NCBI GenBank assembly: GCA_965223215.1
Contig: CBDCVZ010000010.1
Span: forward strand, 7,192,001-7,256,000
Origin: JABDMH01 sp965223215
GTDB taxonomy: Bacteria; Bacteroidota; Bacteroidia; Chitinophagales; Saprospiraceae
Length of the DNA: 64,000 bases
Direction of reading: 5' to 3'
The notes under the pieces are model-generated. The model saw only the letters and a program-made list of their open reading frames with translations. It did not search any database and was not told the DNA's origin. The stretch's first letter is position 1. The number at the start of each line of letters is the position of its first letter. Made by a program: the position numbers and the translations under genes. Positions 1-8,011 of the stretch are shown one piece after another.

Positions 1-125
1 AGCCCATCGAATCTACCAGAGCCTTACCTAAGAATGGATAGCATTTAATGGTGATTGATTTTGATCGAACATCTCCATGCTCTGAAATCAGTTTACACAT
101 AGAAAAACTTAGTACCAGCTCTCGA

Positions 126-1604
126 TTAATAGTTGGTTACTATGATAATTAATCTTCGATAGTCCACAAGCTGTACCGTTTTATTTTTGTCCCTCACTTC
201 GAGAATGATATGCAGGGCTCTTGTTCTTGCCTCATCTGGAATAATGAGTTTCGTTTTTTGCCTGGTTGGGTTTTCGATGTTGAGGGATTTGCCAAAGGGC
301 TTTCGTCCGGCCTCTTTATACACCCACCAGTAATACTCCAGCTCATCACCATCTGGATCATATGAACCAGAAGCATCCAAGTCAATGTCTTCTCCGAAGT
401 TTTTAACGATTTTAATGATCTTGTCAGTCGAATCGCTATTTAAGACCGCATGCGGATGATGGTTGGCTTTTTCATAAGGCAGTACACACCAATCTGCCCT
501 GGCTTGAAAATCATTCCACATATCTTGCCGCCAACGAAAAACCGAGGCAAAGGCATCTTGATAAGTATTGCCATCTACATCTGTCCATTGATCAAAGGCC
601 TTTAATCTCTCGGCATAAACCTTGAAGGGCCTAAATTTTTTCTCATTGGCGTGCACAATGGGAAATCCAGACAAAACATTCTCCTGTTTACTAGCCGAGA
701 AGCGTCCGCTCCACCCTCCCCAGGTCGGTTGTGAAATATCTGATAATCCTGGTCTGACGAGGCACATCCAAGGTACGGTTCCTCCACCCTCAATAAAGGC
801 ATATTTTCCGCTCAATATTCGGCTGGGATATCTTTCACCCAAGGCCCCATGATTGGTTTGAATATGCTCTTTGGCCCATTGATGTTGACCTTCGGTTGAG
901 TAAGGGTAAGGCTTCCAAGTATGCGGGCCCAGGTTAGTGTTGGTTGGACCTCCGTAGGCCCTGGTCTGATTGTTACTTCTTACCCAGTGAATATTTGGAA
1001 ACTCATGACAGATCCATGCCCCAGATTCATCTTGCCCTCCATTATCATATACCCTTATTTTTGCAATAAAAGCTTCCGTCTCTTCGGCAGTATGTCTCTC
1101 TCGAAAATCGAAAAGGGCCTGTGCTAAGGTATTTGAACCTGAATTGGCCACGATGTAAAGTGGTCTAGAATCATCCTTCAGAACAGCCCGGGTAATCAAT
1201 CGAGCACCTTCGCTTGTTTTTCCTATCCCAACGTCTCTCATTCCGTTACCAGATTGGCCCGCTGCAACAATACTTCTTAGGTAGTTGGGCTTTGGATAAT
1301 CTGGATCTTGTTTATGAAGGTTGGCGTGAACGAGCTCATAACCATCAATGAGATATTCAAATAATTCAGGCATCAGCCATTTTACAGAGTCGCGGGGATT
1401 TTCTCTAAAATATCTCCCTGTGACGGCTATTAATCCTTCTAAATCAAACTCGTTCGAACACATCAAAAGATGGGTTATCTGTTGTTCTTCATCGGGGTCG
1501 TGTCCAATATCCGCCATCACAATTAAGCGCGTTTTTTGCTGGGAGAATACACCAAGTGAACATTGTAGCACCAGAACCGTCATTATGAATTTTGAGATGT
1601 GCAT
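126..1604 (-). CDS. Exported DUF1593 (Sde182-like) nucleoside-hydrolase-fold protein
   Basis: A 492-residue secreted protein with an N-terminal signal peptide (about residues 1-22, ending in FSQQ). The first half is a DUF1593 domain related to nucleoside hydrolases. Its acidic cluster IGHDPDEEQ around residues 33-41 resembles the metal and ribose binding Asp cluster of that fold. The C-terminal 100 residues form an Ig-like domain of the kind found in Sde182-type cellulose-associated proteins, with the phrase SYDPDGDELEYYWWVY. The reaction is unknown; members are usually encoded in polysaccharide loci, so a role in glycan or nucleoside-glycoside hydrolysis is inference. The start at 1604 is chosen because it gives a complete signal peptide. 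Upstream lie the remains of a GH43 gene. A broken second copy of part of this gene lies at 7887-7988. Confidence 0.85.
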   Translation of the reverse strand: MHISKFIMTVLVLQCSLGVFSQQKTRLIVMADIGHDPDEEQQITHLLMCSNEFDLEGLIAVTGRYFRENPRDSVKWLMPELFEYLIDGYELVHANLHKQDPDYPKPNYLRSIVAAGQSGNGMRDVGIGKTSEGARLITRAVLKDDSRPLYIVANSGSNTLAQALFDFRERHTAEETEAFIAKIRVYDNGGQDESGAWICHEFPNIHWVRSNNQTRAYGGPTNTNLGPHTWKPYPYSTEGQHQWAKEHIQTNHGALGERYPSRILSGKYAFIEGGGTVPWMCLVRPGLSDISQPTWGGWSGRFSASKQENVLSGFPIVHANEKKFRPFKVYAERLKAFDQWTDVDGNTYQDAFASVFRWRQDMWNDFQARADWCVLPYEKANHHPHAVLNSDSTDKIIKIVKNFGEDIDLDASGSYDPDGDELEYYWWVYKEAGRKPFGKSLNIENPTRQKTKLIIPDEARTRALHIILEVRDKNKTVQLVDYRRLIIIVTNY

Positions 1605-1734
1605 TTAACCAAATTTTCAATTTTTGCGGTAAAGACCAGCCATCATACGGAATTTTTACGAAAAACCCATTGGAGATATGAGGATACCTATTCGCTGGTG
1701 AGGGGAATGCAAAGGCAATCTCAGCATTCTTGGG

Positions 1735-1900
1735 AAAAGAAAAGTTCTCATGGTTTTCTCTCCTCTAGATCCGTTATAAATTATAGTTAAACCATTCCAA
1801 ATCCACATACCTGGAATCTTCCTTTGCATTCCAGCAGAAAAAACCTAATCAGTCTCTGGTCCATTTCCCAAATTTAATTGGTGAAATTTGGTCTGAAGCG
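1735..1900 (-). pseudogene. GH43 C-terminal remnant (second copy)
   Basis: On the minus strand this stretch translates to fragments matching the C-terminus of the intact GH43 at 8012-9793: FGKWT, then a stop, then LGFFCWN, then YVD and WF-YN. DNA identity with 8002-8170 is about four bases in five by eye. It carries internal stops and has no upstream part. At about 1895-1905 the homology jumps to the sequence that lies upstream of the intact GH43 start (9815-9847), so the body of the gene was deleted. Confidence 0.8.
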
Positions 1901-2213
1901 CCGAAATTGGATGGTGTCCTAATTATTCCGGTGTTTGAGCTGAAACCAATCTCCTGAGCTGTTTGAGTCCCAGTTTTAGGTTATTTATGCCATTGCTCGT
2001 TCCTAACTTTTGGTTCTCGAATGACTGTAAAATAGTCTCTTACTGTCGACAAGTCTAAAAATTCATTAGAACAGGGGCTTACTCCCAGGCCGTTTTCCAC
2101 GGTGCGTTTCTCGATTAAACAGCGTGATTAAGATGCTTTAATCAGAAATGACTTATCTTTTTACTCAAATTACCTGGGTACAGTAAATGGTGATAATTTA
2201 TTTGATGTAATCA
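1901..2213. other. Intergenic region between divergent genes
   Basis: About 310 bases between the DUF1593/GH43-remnant side (minus strand) and the dehydratase (plus strand). The first 25 bases match the region just downstream of the ppx-like stop codon at 9822-9847. The rest holds no coding sequence that I recognise. It probably carries the dehydratase promoter and an inverted repeat at 2125-2144. Confidence 0.5.
2125..2144. promoter_or_regulatory. Candidate operator: perfect 7-bp inverted repeat
   Basis: TGATTAA, six bases, TTAATCA: a perfect dyad 70 bases before the start codon of the exported dehydratase. Its size and spacing suit a dimeric repressor or activator. No regulator is encoded beside it; the nearest sugar-type regulator in the window is the GntR protein at 31995. 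Binding is inference. Confidence 0.4.
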
Positions 2214-3440
2214 ATGAACCGTCGTCAATTTTTCGGAGGACTAGCAACAACCGTGGCGGCTGCCAGTATCAAGCTACCTAGGTTCCGTCGTGCGGATGAA
2301 GCCGGGCTAAAGATTGCTTCTGTGGAAGCCTTCCCCATCAAATTGTGGAATCGATCGAATCAGGGTGCCTTACCTTCGTTTAACTCTGACTACGATCCCA
2401 AGCGCTGGCGATACCGGGGTAGATTCTCACAGCTTACCAGTGCAACCATCGTCATTATCAAGACCGACCAGGGCATTACTGGGTACGGATTAGGTGCCGG
2501 TGGAAGTGTGGCTCGGGAAATCATCCATGGTCACCTGCGGCATTTGTTAATTGGAACCAATCCCCTGAATGTCGAATTGCTTTGGGATCAGATGTATACA
2601 TCGGGCATTGCCTATGGACGCCGGGGTGTATTCATCATGGCCTTGAGTGGGGTGGATAACGCCCTGTGGGATATTCTGGGCAAGCACGCTGGCCAGCCCG
2701 TGTATCGATTGCTTGGTGGAACGACCAAAGAGAAGATTCCCATCTATCAGACCGTCATCAACGAAACCGCCACGGATGCTGCCCTTTCGGCAGGTGTACG
2801 GCACTTCAAAGTGCCCATCAAAGACGGCCTAATGGAGGGGGAAACTGGTAAAAAACGAACCATTCAATTTCTCCAGAACATGCGCAGTAGGATCGGAGTG
2901 GACCATTCACTGATGATCGACTGTGGTTCTCGTTGGGATGATGTAGCATTCACCATCGACATGGCTAGGCGTCTGGAGGATGTGGGTCTTTACTGGATCG
3001 AAGAACCCTTGTCGCCCGACAATCTAACGGGGTACGAAACATTGGTGAAAGAGATCAATAGCACTAAAATTGCCAGCGGAGAGCATGAATATACCCGCTT
3101 TGGATTTTCCGAACTGATCCGGTATAGGGGGGCCGATATTTTACAACCGGATGTTAGCTGGTGCGGAGGTGTCACTTCTTTGAAAAAAATAGCCGCTATG
3201 GCGGCGGCACACGGACTAGAATTTACGCCACATCGGGGGGGCAGCCTCTACGGCCTACCGCTTTGTCTGTACTCCACCCAATGTCAATGGGCGGAGAGTT
3301 TTGGAACCAATGACGCTGGCACGGAGCTGATGGATGCTATGACTGCACCATTTAATAATGGGCATTATCTCCCATCAGAAAAACCGGGCTTTGGAACGGC
3401 ACTGACAGAGAAGATGGTGAAGGAGCACATGGCAGATTGA
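2214..3440 (+). CDS. Exported enolase-superfamily acid-sugar dehydratase (L-rhamnonate dehydratase-like)
   Basis: A 408-residue mandelate racemase/muconate lactonising family protein. The N-terminus MNRRQFFGGLATTVAAAS is a twin-arginine type export signal, unusual for a family that normally works in the cytoplasm. Metal ligands are visible as D236 (MIDCG), E263 (WIEEPLSP) and E290 (ASGEHE), with D313 (QPDVSWCGG) and the probable general acid/base H340 (TPHRGG). The GEHE-TR-GF and QPDV-WCGGVT phrases are typical of L-rhamnonate dehydratases, which turn L-rhamnonate into 2-keto-3-deoxy-L-rhamnonate; related aldonates are possible. It stands alone on the plus strand and converges on the aldolase and lactonase genes. 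Together with these and the PQQ dehydrogenase it completes an oxidative, non-phosphorylative sugar route. Substrate identity is inference. Confidence 0.85.
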   Translation: MNRRQFFGGLATTVAAASIKLPRFRRADEAGLKIASVEAFPIKLWNRSNQGALPSFNSDYDPKRWRYRGRFSQLTSATIVIIKTDQGITGYGLGAGGSVAREIIHGHLRHLLIGTNPLNVELLWDQMYTSGIAYGRRGVFIMALSGVDNALWDILGKHAGQPVYRLLGGTTKEKIPIYQTVINETATDAALSAGVRHFKVPIKDGLMEGETGKKRTIQFLQNMRSRIGVDHSLMIDCGSRWDDVAFTIDMARRLEDVGLYWIEEPLSPDNLTGYETLVKEINSTKIASGEHEYTRFGFSELIRYRGADILQPDVSWCGGVTSLKKIAAMAAAHGLEFTPHRGGSLYGLPLCLYSTQCQWAESFGTNDAGTELMDAMTAPFNNGHYLPSEKPGFGTALTEKMVKEHMAD

Positions 3441-3612
3441 CGATCTAATTTGGTTGTGCCTACATTACCTATGCCTGGCGATATTTTGAGATCAGAAGTA
3501 ATGCTTACAAAAAAAGCTCACAAAATTGAATGGCAAGGTGAGTCATTATTAGGAGTCTCTTCAAGGTACAGTTCCAGCCATCTTTTTTCGTAATGACCCA
3601 TTAAATGAGAAG

Positions 3613-4638
3613 CTAATTTTTTACCTCAAAATAGGGTTTTAGTCTATCGAACAACACCTGAAATTCTTGCGTATCCACTTCGTCCCATTTGAGATCATAG
3701 GGGGCTATCCGCATTTTGGTATTGGTAAAAATACCCCTTTCTTTAAGTACCGCCTTTTCTGTTGGTAACCAACCAGCAGTCCTTTTAAACATTTGGAAGG
3801 ACATCATTTTATCAAACATCTCTTGCGCCTGTTCAACCTTTCCGTCAGTATAGGTATTGAAGATTTTAGCGTAAATATCAACCATTCCAACGCCCGTCAT
3901 ACTACCGGCACACCCTCGCCGAAGTTCGTTTAAAAGTGTTGTTCCATCGCCACCGGAGAATACACCATGGAGTACATTTTTACCCTTATCTATCATCGCC
4001 CCTATCCGGTGAGTGACTGGATCCCCCTCCTCTTTCACATAAAAGGTTTGTGGAAACTTCTCCCCAAGCCCAACTACCCTGTCGGTGGGCATCGTAACCC
4101 CCCAGCGACCACCACTGTTTTGAATAAAGACTGGTATCTGGACAGTTTTGGCCAGGGTTTCATAATACTGAACAGAGGCTTCCACGGTGGGGTTACTCAT
4201 AAAAGGTGGTAAAGAAATGATGCCATCGGCTCCTATGGACTCTGCATGCTGAGCAAATTTTAAGGCCACTTTCCAGTAATTGGTAGATTGCACACCGATG
4301 ATCACTGGTAGCCGGCCATTCGCCTCCGATACAATGACTTCAGCAGTGGCCAGTCTTTCTTCGTCGCTCAATACATAAAACTCGCTGGCTAACTGAGGCC
4401 ATGCCATGCCGTGTGCCCCCGCCGCAATAATGAAGTTAACCTCTTTGCGGAGTACCTCCAGATCGATCTCTCCATCCTCGCGAAACGGCGTTTGCATGAT
4501 CGGAAAAATTCCGCGAAATGGCTTACCTGTTTTTGAGGTCCGCGAAACCTGCTGAGTTCCCAGGTCCAAGGTGAATAAAGGAGCAGTTAGACTCCCTAAA
4601 ATGGTAGTCGAGATAAAAGATCTTCTGTTTGTTTTCAT
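3613..4638 (-). CDS. Exported DapA/KDG-aldolase family protein (2-keto-3-deoxy acid aldolase candidate)
   Basis: A 341-residue dihydrodipicolinate synthase/N-acetylneuraminate lyase family TIM barrel behind a Tat-like leader (NRRSFISTTILGSL). The Schiff-base lysine is K202 in TFYVKEEGDP. The usual tyrosine of the family, in a Y-N-P type motif around residue 173, is replaced here by FIQNSGG. Family members cleave 2-keto-3-deoxy sugar acids to pyruvate and an aldehyde, or dehydrate them. It lies 62 bases downstream of the lactonase and reads in the same direction, so the lactonase, aldolase and PQQ dehydrogenase probably form one transcript. For a rhamnonate or fuconate product the aldehyde would be lactaldehyde; for a pentonate, glycolaldehyde. 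An export signal on this family is odd and supports an extracytoplasmic pathway. Confidence 0.8.
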   Translation of the reverse strand: MKTNRRSFISTTILGSLTAPLFTLDLGTQQVSRTSKTGKPFRGIFPIMQTPFREDGEIDLEVLRKEVNFIIAAGAHGMAWPQLASEFYVLSDEERLATAEVIVSEANGRLPVIIGVQSTNYWKVALKFAQHAESIGADGIISLPPFMSNPTVEASVQYYETLAKTVQIPVFIQNSGGRWGVTMPTDRVVGLGEKFPQTFYVKEEGDPVTHRIGAMIDKGKNVLHGVFSGGDGTTLLNELRRGCAGSMTGVGMVDIYAKIFNTYTDGKVEQAQEMFDKMMSFQMFKRTAGWLPTEKAVLKERGIFTNTKMRIAPYDLKWDEVDTQEFQVLFDRLKPYFEVKN

Positions 4639-4700
4639 AATATGAGTTTAATTATTGAGCAGATCACTAGATTGACACTTCCGTTCATGAAATAGAAAAT

Positions 4701-5642
4701 CTACGTTAACTGATAAATCCGGTCAGCATTCAAGTGATAAAGTCGGTTTCGTTCAGAAATGGAGAATCCCCTCGTGAGCTCTTCAAAGACTTTCGACCAG
4801 TCGAGATAAGAAGCACATACCCGAAGAGAGTTGGGCCAATCACTACCATATATAATGCGATCGAATCCAAAGGATTCAATGACATGGTAGATAAAAGGTT
4901 TGATCATTTCAGCAGTCCAGCCTTTGCCGATTTTGACGATGGCTCCCGAAATTTTGCAGTTCAAATTGGGATATTGTGCCAATTTGCTGATGCCCATTTT
5001 CCAGAGTTCATCGTCTCCCGTCTTGACATTGGGATTGCCCAAATGGTCGAGAATGAAAACAGTATCAGGACATTGGCTGATCGCTCTGGCGGCATCAAGA
5101 AAGAGGGTTGGTGTCAGTAGGAGATCAACATTGAGCTTGTGTTCAGCGAGTGTCTTCATTCCCTGAATAAATCCTGAAGATTGTAATAATGCTAGATTCA
5201 ATCTTCCCCGGATGCCTTTTACCCATCCCGAAGCGAGAAGTTGCTCCGGAGTGGGAGTAAGTCTGCCTTTGACATCTACATCTCCTCGGGCAATGATCCC
5301 TTGAAGTCTCTTGTCTAATTTCGTTTGTTTGATCACCCACTCAATTTCCTGCAGGCTCTGTGCAGGGAGTGCCCCGCTTTCCATGAACATGATCTTGCCG
5401 ATCTTAGCTTTTCGTGCCGCTTTGGCAAAGTCTTCGATGTCATAGGGGTGTTTGATTTCCGGAAGATTATCCAACCATGGATACGACAATTCTGTCAGAT
5501 TAAACAAGTGTACGTGGGTATCGGTTTTAGGGATCTTCTTCCTGCGCTCAAGAATGGTTGTCGAAGACGTGTGCCACGACGCTCCGGCCAGAAGTCCGGC
5601 ACCGAGGAAAAAGTTACTTTTCTGAAATTGTCTTCGGTTCAT
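4701..5642 (-). CDS. Exported amidohydrolase-family sugar lactonase
   Basis: A 313-residue amidohydrolase 2 (COG3618-type) TIM barrel with an RR-containing leader (MNRRQFQKSNFFLGAGLLAG). The metal site is visible as H43-x-H45 (DTHVHLF), H200 (ILDHLGNP) and D268 (YGSDWPNS). This family includes L-fucono-1,5-lactonase and L-rhamnono-1,4-lactonase, which open the lactone made by a sugar dehydrogenase. The gene sits between the PQQ dehydrogenase (64 bases upstream) and the aldolase (62 bases downstream), the order expected for oxidation, ring opening and cleavage. The related 2-pyrone-4,6-dicarboxylate hydrolases are a less likely alternative, since no aromatic genes are nearby. Confidence 0.82.
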   Translation of the reverse strand: MNRRQFQKSNFFLGAGLLAGASWHTSSTTILERRKKIPKTDTHVHLFNLTELSYPWLDNLPEIKHPYDIEDFAKAARKAKIGKIMFMESGALPAQSLQEIEWVIKQTKLDKRLQGIIARGDVDVKGRLTPTPEQLLASGWVKGIRGRLNLALLQSSGFIQGMKTLAEHKLNVDLLLTPTLFLDAARAISQCPDTVFILDHLGNPNVKTGDDELWKMGISKLAQYPNLNCKISGAIVKIGKGWTAEMIKPFIYHVIESFGFDRIIYGSDWPNSLRVCASYLDWSKVFEELTRGFSISERNRLYHLNADRIYQLT

Positions 5643-5706
5643 GTTAGGTATCGATTGAATAAAAAATAGGAAATCATCTGATCGTCAAATCCATCCTCAT
5701 ATTAAA

Positions 5707-7821
5707 TTAAGGAAGGGAAAAAGCCACATAAAAATCCCCAGATATTGCACCTTCTCTGCCACCTCCACATGCAATGACAAGATATTGTTTTCCATCGACC
5801 GCATAGGTGGCTGGCGTTGCTACTCCTGAAGTTGGCAAATTGGCTTCCCATAATTGCTTTCCGGTATCTTTATCGAAAGCTCGAATTTTATTATCTGCAG
5901 TAGCTCCAATAAAAAGGAGCCCTCCTGCAGTAACCACAGGGCCACCATAGTTTTGTGTGCCGGTGATGGGATGATCCTCAATATTTAATGTGTCATAGTT
6001 GCCAAGAGGAATTTGCCACTTAATTTTGGCACTATTTAAATCGATGGCGGTCAATTGACCCCAGGGTGGTTTTATCATGGGCAGACCATCTGCCAAATCG
6101 AATCGTTTATGTCCGTCGTAAGTGAATGGATAAGGCCATTTACTGTCACCAGCGATCGTATCCTTTTCTTCCCCTCGCAAAAAATCAATTAATTGATGAA
6201 CTTCTTTTTCTGAAATTCTACTAAACGCCGGCATAATCCCTTTTCCCTCCACAATAATCTTCCACATCTCCTCTCTGGTCAAGGCCGTATTTAAATCAAC
6301 CAGTGCGGGAACATTCCCAAATATACTCGATCCCTCCCGGTTGCTGCCATGACATGTCTGACAATATATCTTGTACAAATTACTACCGGGGCTACCATGG
6401 ACATAAGGAGACATTTTAGACTCCCACGGAAAATTATTTGCATTAACGAAAAGTGTACTTGTATTCGGATCAATGGCAGCACCTCCCCACTCACCACCAC
6501 CATAGTATCCGGGAAAATTGATGGTGCCCTTTATGGACGGAGGGTTGTACATATGCCCATGGACGCGTTCGTTCCAAATTTTGGTGGCAGCAATCTTGGC
6601 CTTTTCACTCCGAAGCGCCAGATCATCCTCCGTTAATTTGATGCGCGAAAAGGGAGGATAAACGGTAGGTATGGGCTGTGAGGGCCATGCTTCTTCACCC
6701 TTAATTTCTGATGGGGGAACGGCAACTTCATTTATGGGATAGATGGGCTCACCTGTTTCACGATTTAAGACAAAAAGCAGCCCCATTTTGGTGGTTTGAG
6801 CGACTACGTCGATGTTTTGGCCATCTTTTTCAATGGTTGCTAATGCAGGTGGTGATGATAGATCATAATCCCAAAGGTCATGGTGCACGGTTTGAAAATG
6901 CCATATTCTCTCACCCGTATTGGCATTCAATGCAATAATGCAATTGCCAAACAGATTGGCTCCGATCCGGTCTCCCCCATAAAAGTCGAACGATGGAGAG
7001 CCGGTAGGTGCAAAGACGATTTCGCGCTCTTCATCCAGGCTAAATCCTGCCCAAACATTGGCTCCTCCACTTTTGAGATAGGCGTCCTCAGGCCAAGTTT
7101 CATAACCAAACTCACCGGGATGTGGAATGGTATGAAAAATCCATCCGATTTCGCCGGTATGAACATCATAAGCCCGTATATGACCAGGCACTGGATCTAT
7201 GGTTTCCGATACCTTGCCTCCCACAATGTAGAGATCCCTATGGATAACTCCGGGAGTGTTCATATGGTATCGGAATCCATCTACATTCCTACCCAGCCCT
7301 TTGGTCAGGATGACTACCCCATGGTCCCCGAATGATGTAATTAACTTTCCATCTGCCGGATCCAACGCGATTAAGTGCTCACCGGATGCAAAGAAAAGTT
7401 TGCGGTGGCTGCCATCCTGCCAGAGTGCCAGACCTCGATTGAGCCCTCGGGGAACAATGAAGTTGGTATCGGGCTGATAGGTCCAAATCCTTTCTCCTGT
7501 GGTTGCATCCAAGGCGATCACCGAAAGAGTAGCGGTAGTCCCGTACAGAATTCCATCGATGATCAAAGGATTGCACTGAATCATGGATCGATTATCCGCA
7601 CTGGCTTCGCCTCCATCAAATTTCCAAGCCAACTGGAGATTCCCTACATTCTCTTTCGTAATCTGATCTAACCAGGAATAATGTCGAACTCCCTTGTCTC
7701 CCAAATAAGCCGGCCAATCCTCCCTGGCATAATTGGTTTCCTGCACATTGCTGCAAGAAGTAACCATCATTTCTATGCTGATCATGAGCATCAAGCACCA
7801 GACACAATAGTGCACCTTCAT
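5707..7821 (-). CDS. PQQ-dependent sugar dehydrogenase lipoprotein with inserted cytochrome c
   Basis: A 704-residue quinoprotein. A lipoprotein signal ends at C23 (MMVTSC), placing it in the periplasm or on a membrane face. The eight-bladed propeller resembles the glucose-dehydrogenase branch: TVHHDLWDYDL at about 311-321 and repeated blades ending in ALDATTGERIW or AFDKDTGKQLW. A cytochrome c domain is inserted at about residues 480-550, with haem site C487-Q-T-C490-H491 and probable ligand M530 (GIMPAF), after which the propeller resumes. It would oxidise a sugar or alcohol to a lactone and hand electrons to its own haem and then to the respiratory chain. The substrate is not readable; the adjacent lactonase suggests an aldose. 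It is probably first in a transcript with the lactonase and aldolase. No PQQ biosynthesis genes are in the window. Confidence 0.87.
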   Translation of the reverse strand: MKVHYCVWCLMLMISIEMMVTSCSNVQETNYAREDWPAYLGDKGVRHYSWLDQITKENVGNLQLAWKFDGGEASADNRSMIQCNPLIIDGILYGTTATLSVIALDATTGERIWTYQPDTNFIVPRGLNRGLALWQDGSHRKLFFASGEHLIALDPADGKLITSFGDHGVVILTKGLGRNVDGFRYHMNTPGVIHRDLYIVGGKVSETIDPVPGHIRAYDVHTGEIGWIFHTIPHPGEFGYETWPEDAYLKSGGANVWAGFSLDEEREIVFAPTGSPSFDFYGGDRIGANLFGNCIIALNANTGERIWHFQTVHHDLWDYDLSSPPALATIEKDGQNIDVVAQTTKMGLLFVLNRETGEPIYPINEVAVPPSEIKGEEAWPSQPIPTVYPPFSRIKLTEDDLALRSEKAKIAATKIWNERVHGHMYNPPSIKGTINFPGYYGGGEWGGAAIDPNTSTLFVNANNFPWESKMSPYVHGSPGSNLYKIYCQTCHGSNREGSSIFGNVPALVDLNTALTREEMWKIIVEGKGIMPAFSRISEKEVHQLIDFLRGEEKDTIAGDSKWPYPFTYDGHKRFDLADGLPMIKPPWGQLTAIDLNSAKIKWQIPLGNYDTLNIEDHPITGTQNYGGPVVTAGGLLFIGATADNKIRAFDKDTGKQLWEANLPTSGVATPATYAVDGKQYLVIACGGGREGAISGDFYVAFSLP

Positions 7822-7886
7822 GCTGCAACTTTATTTTTCTGACGTGGGAAAATGCACGTTGCTAGGATCACTGCATCTGTCCATGG

Positions 7887-7988
7887 TGGGCCCAGATGGG
7901 TATTGGTTAGACCTCCGTAAGCCCTTGTCTGACTAGTGATTCTTATCCAGTACATATTTGGAAACCTCATGAATATCCATCCTAGTCT
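7887..7988 (-). pseudogene. DUF1593 remnant (second copy)
   Basis: The minus strand reads FPNMYWIRITSQTRAYGG and then LTNTHLGP, against FPNIHWVRSNNQTRAYGG and PTNTNLGP at 925-1022 in the intact DUF1593 gene. The codons for C-H-E are disturbed by small indels, and both ends of the gene are missing. It abuts the 3' end of the intact GH43, so gene order is as in the first copy: GH43 upstream, DUF1593 downstream. Confidence 0.8.
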
Positions 7989-8011
7989 CACTATTTTGGC
8001 AAAGAAAAGTC

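Noticed and set aside
4734..5669. Plus-strand open frames within the lactonase gene
   Set aside because: They are opposite-strand shadows of a gene whose metal motifs are intact on the minus strand.
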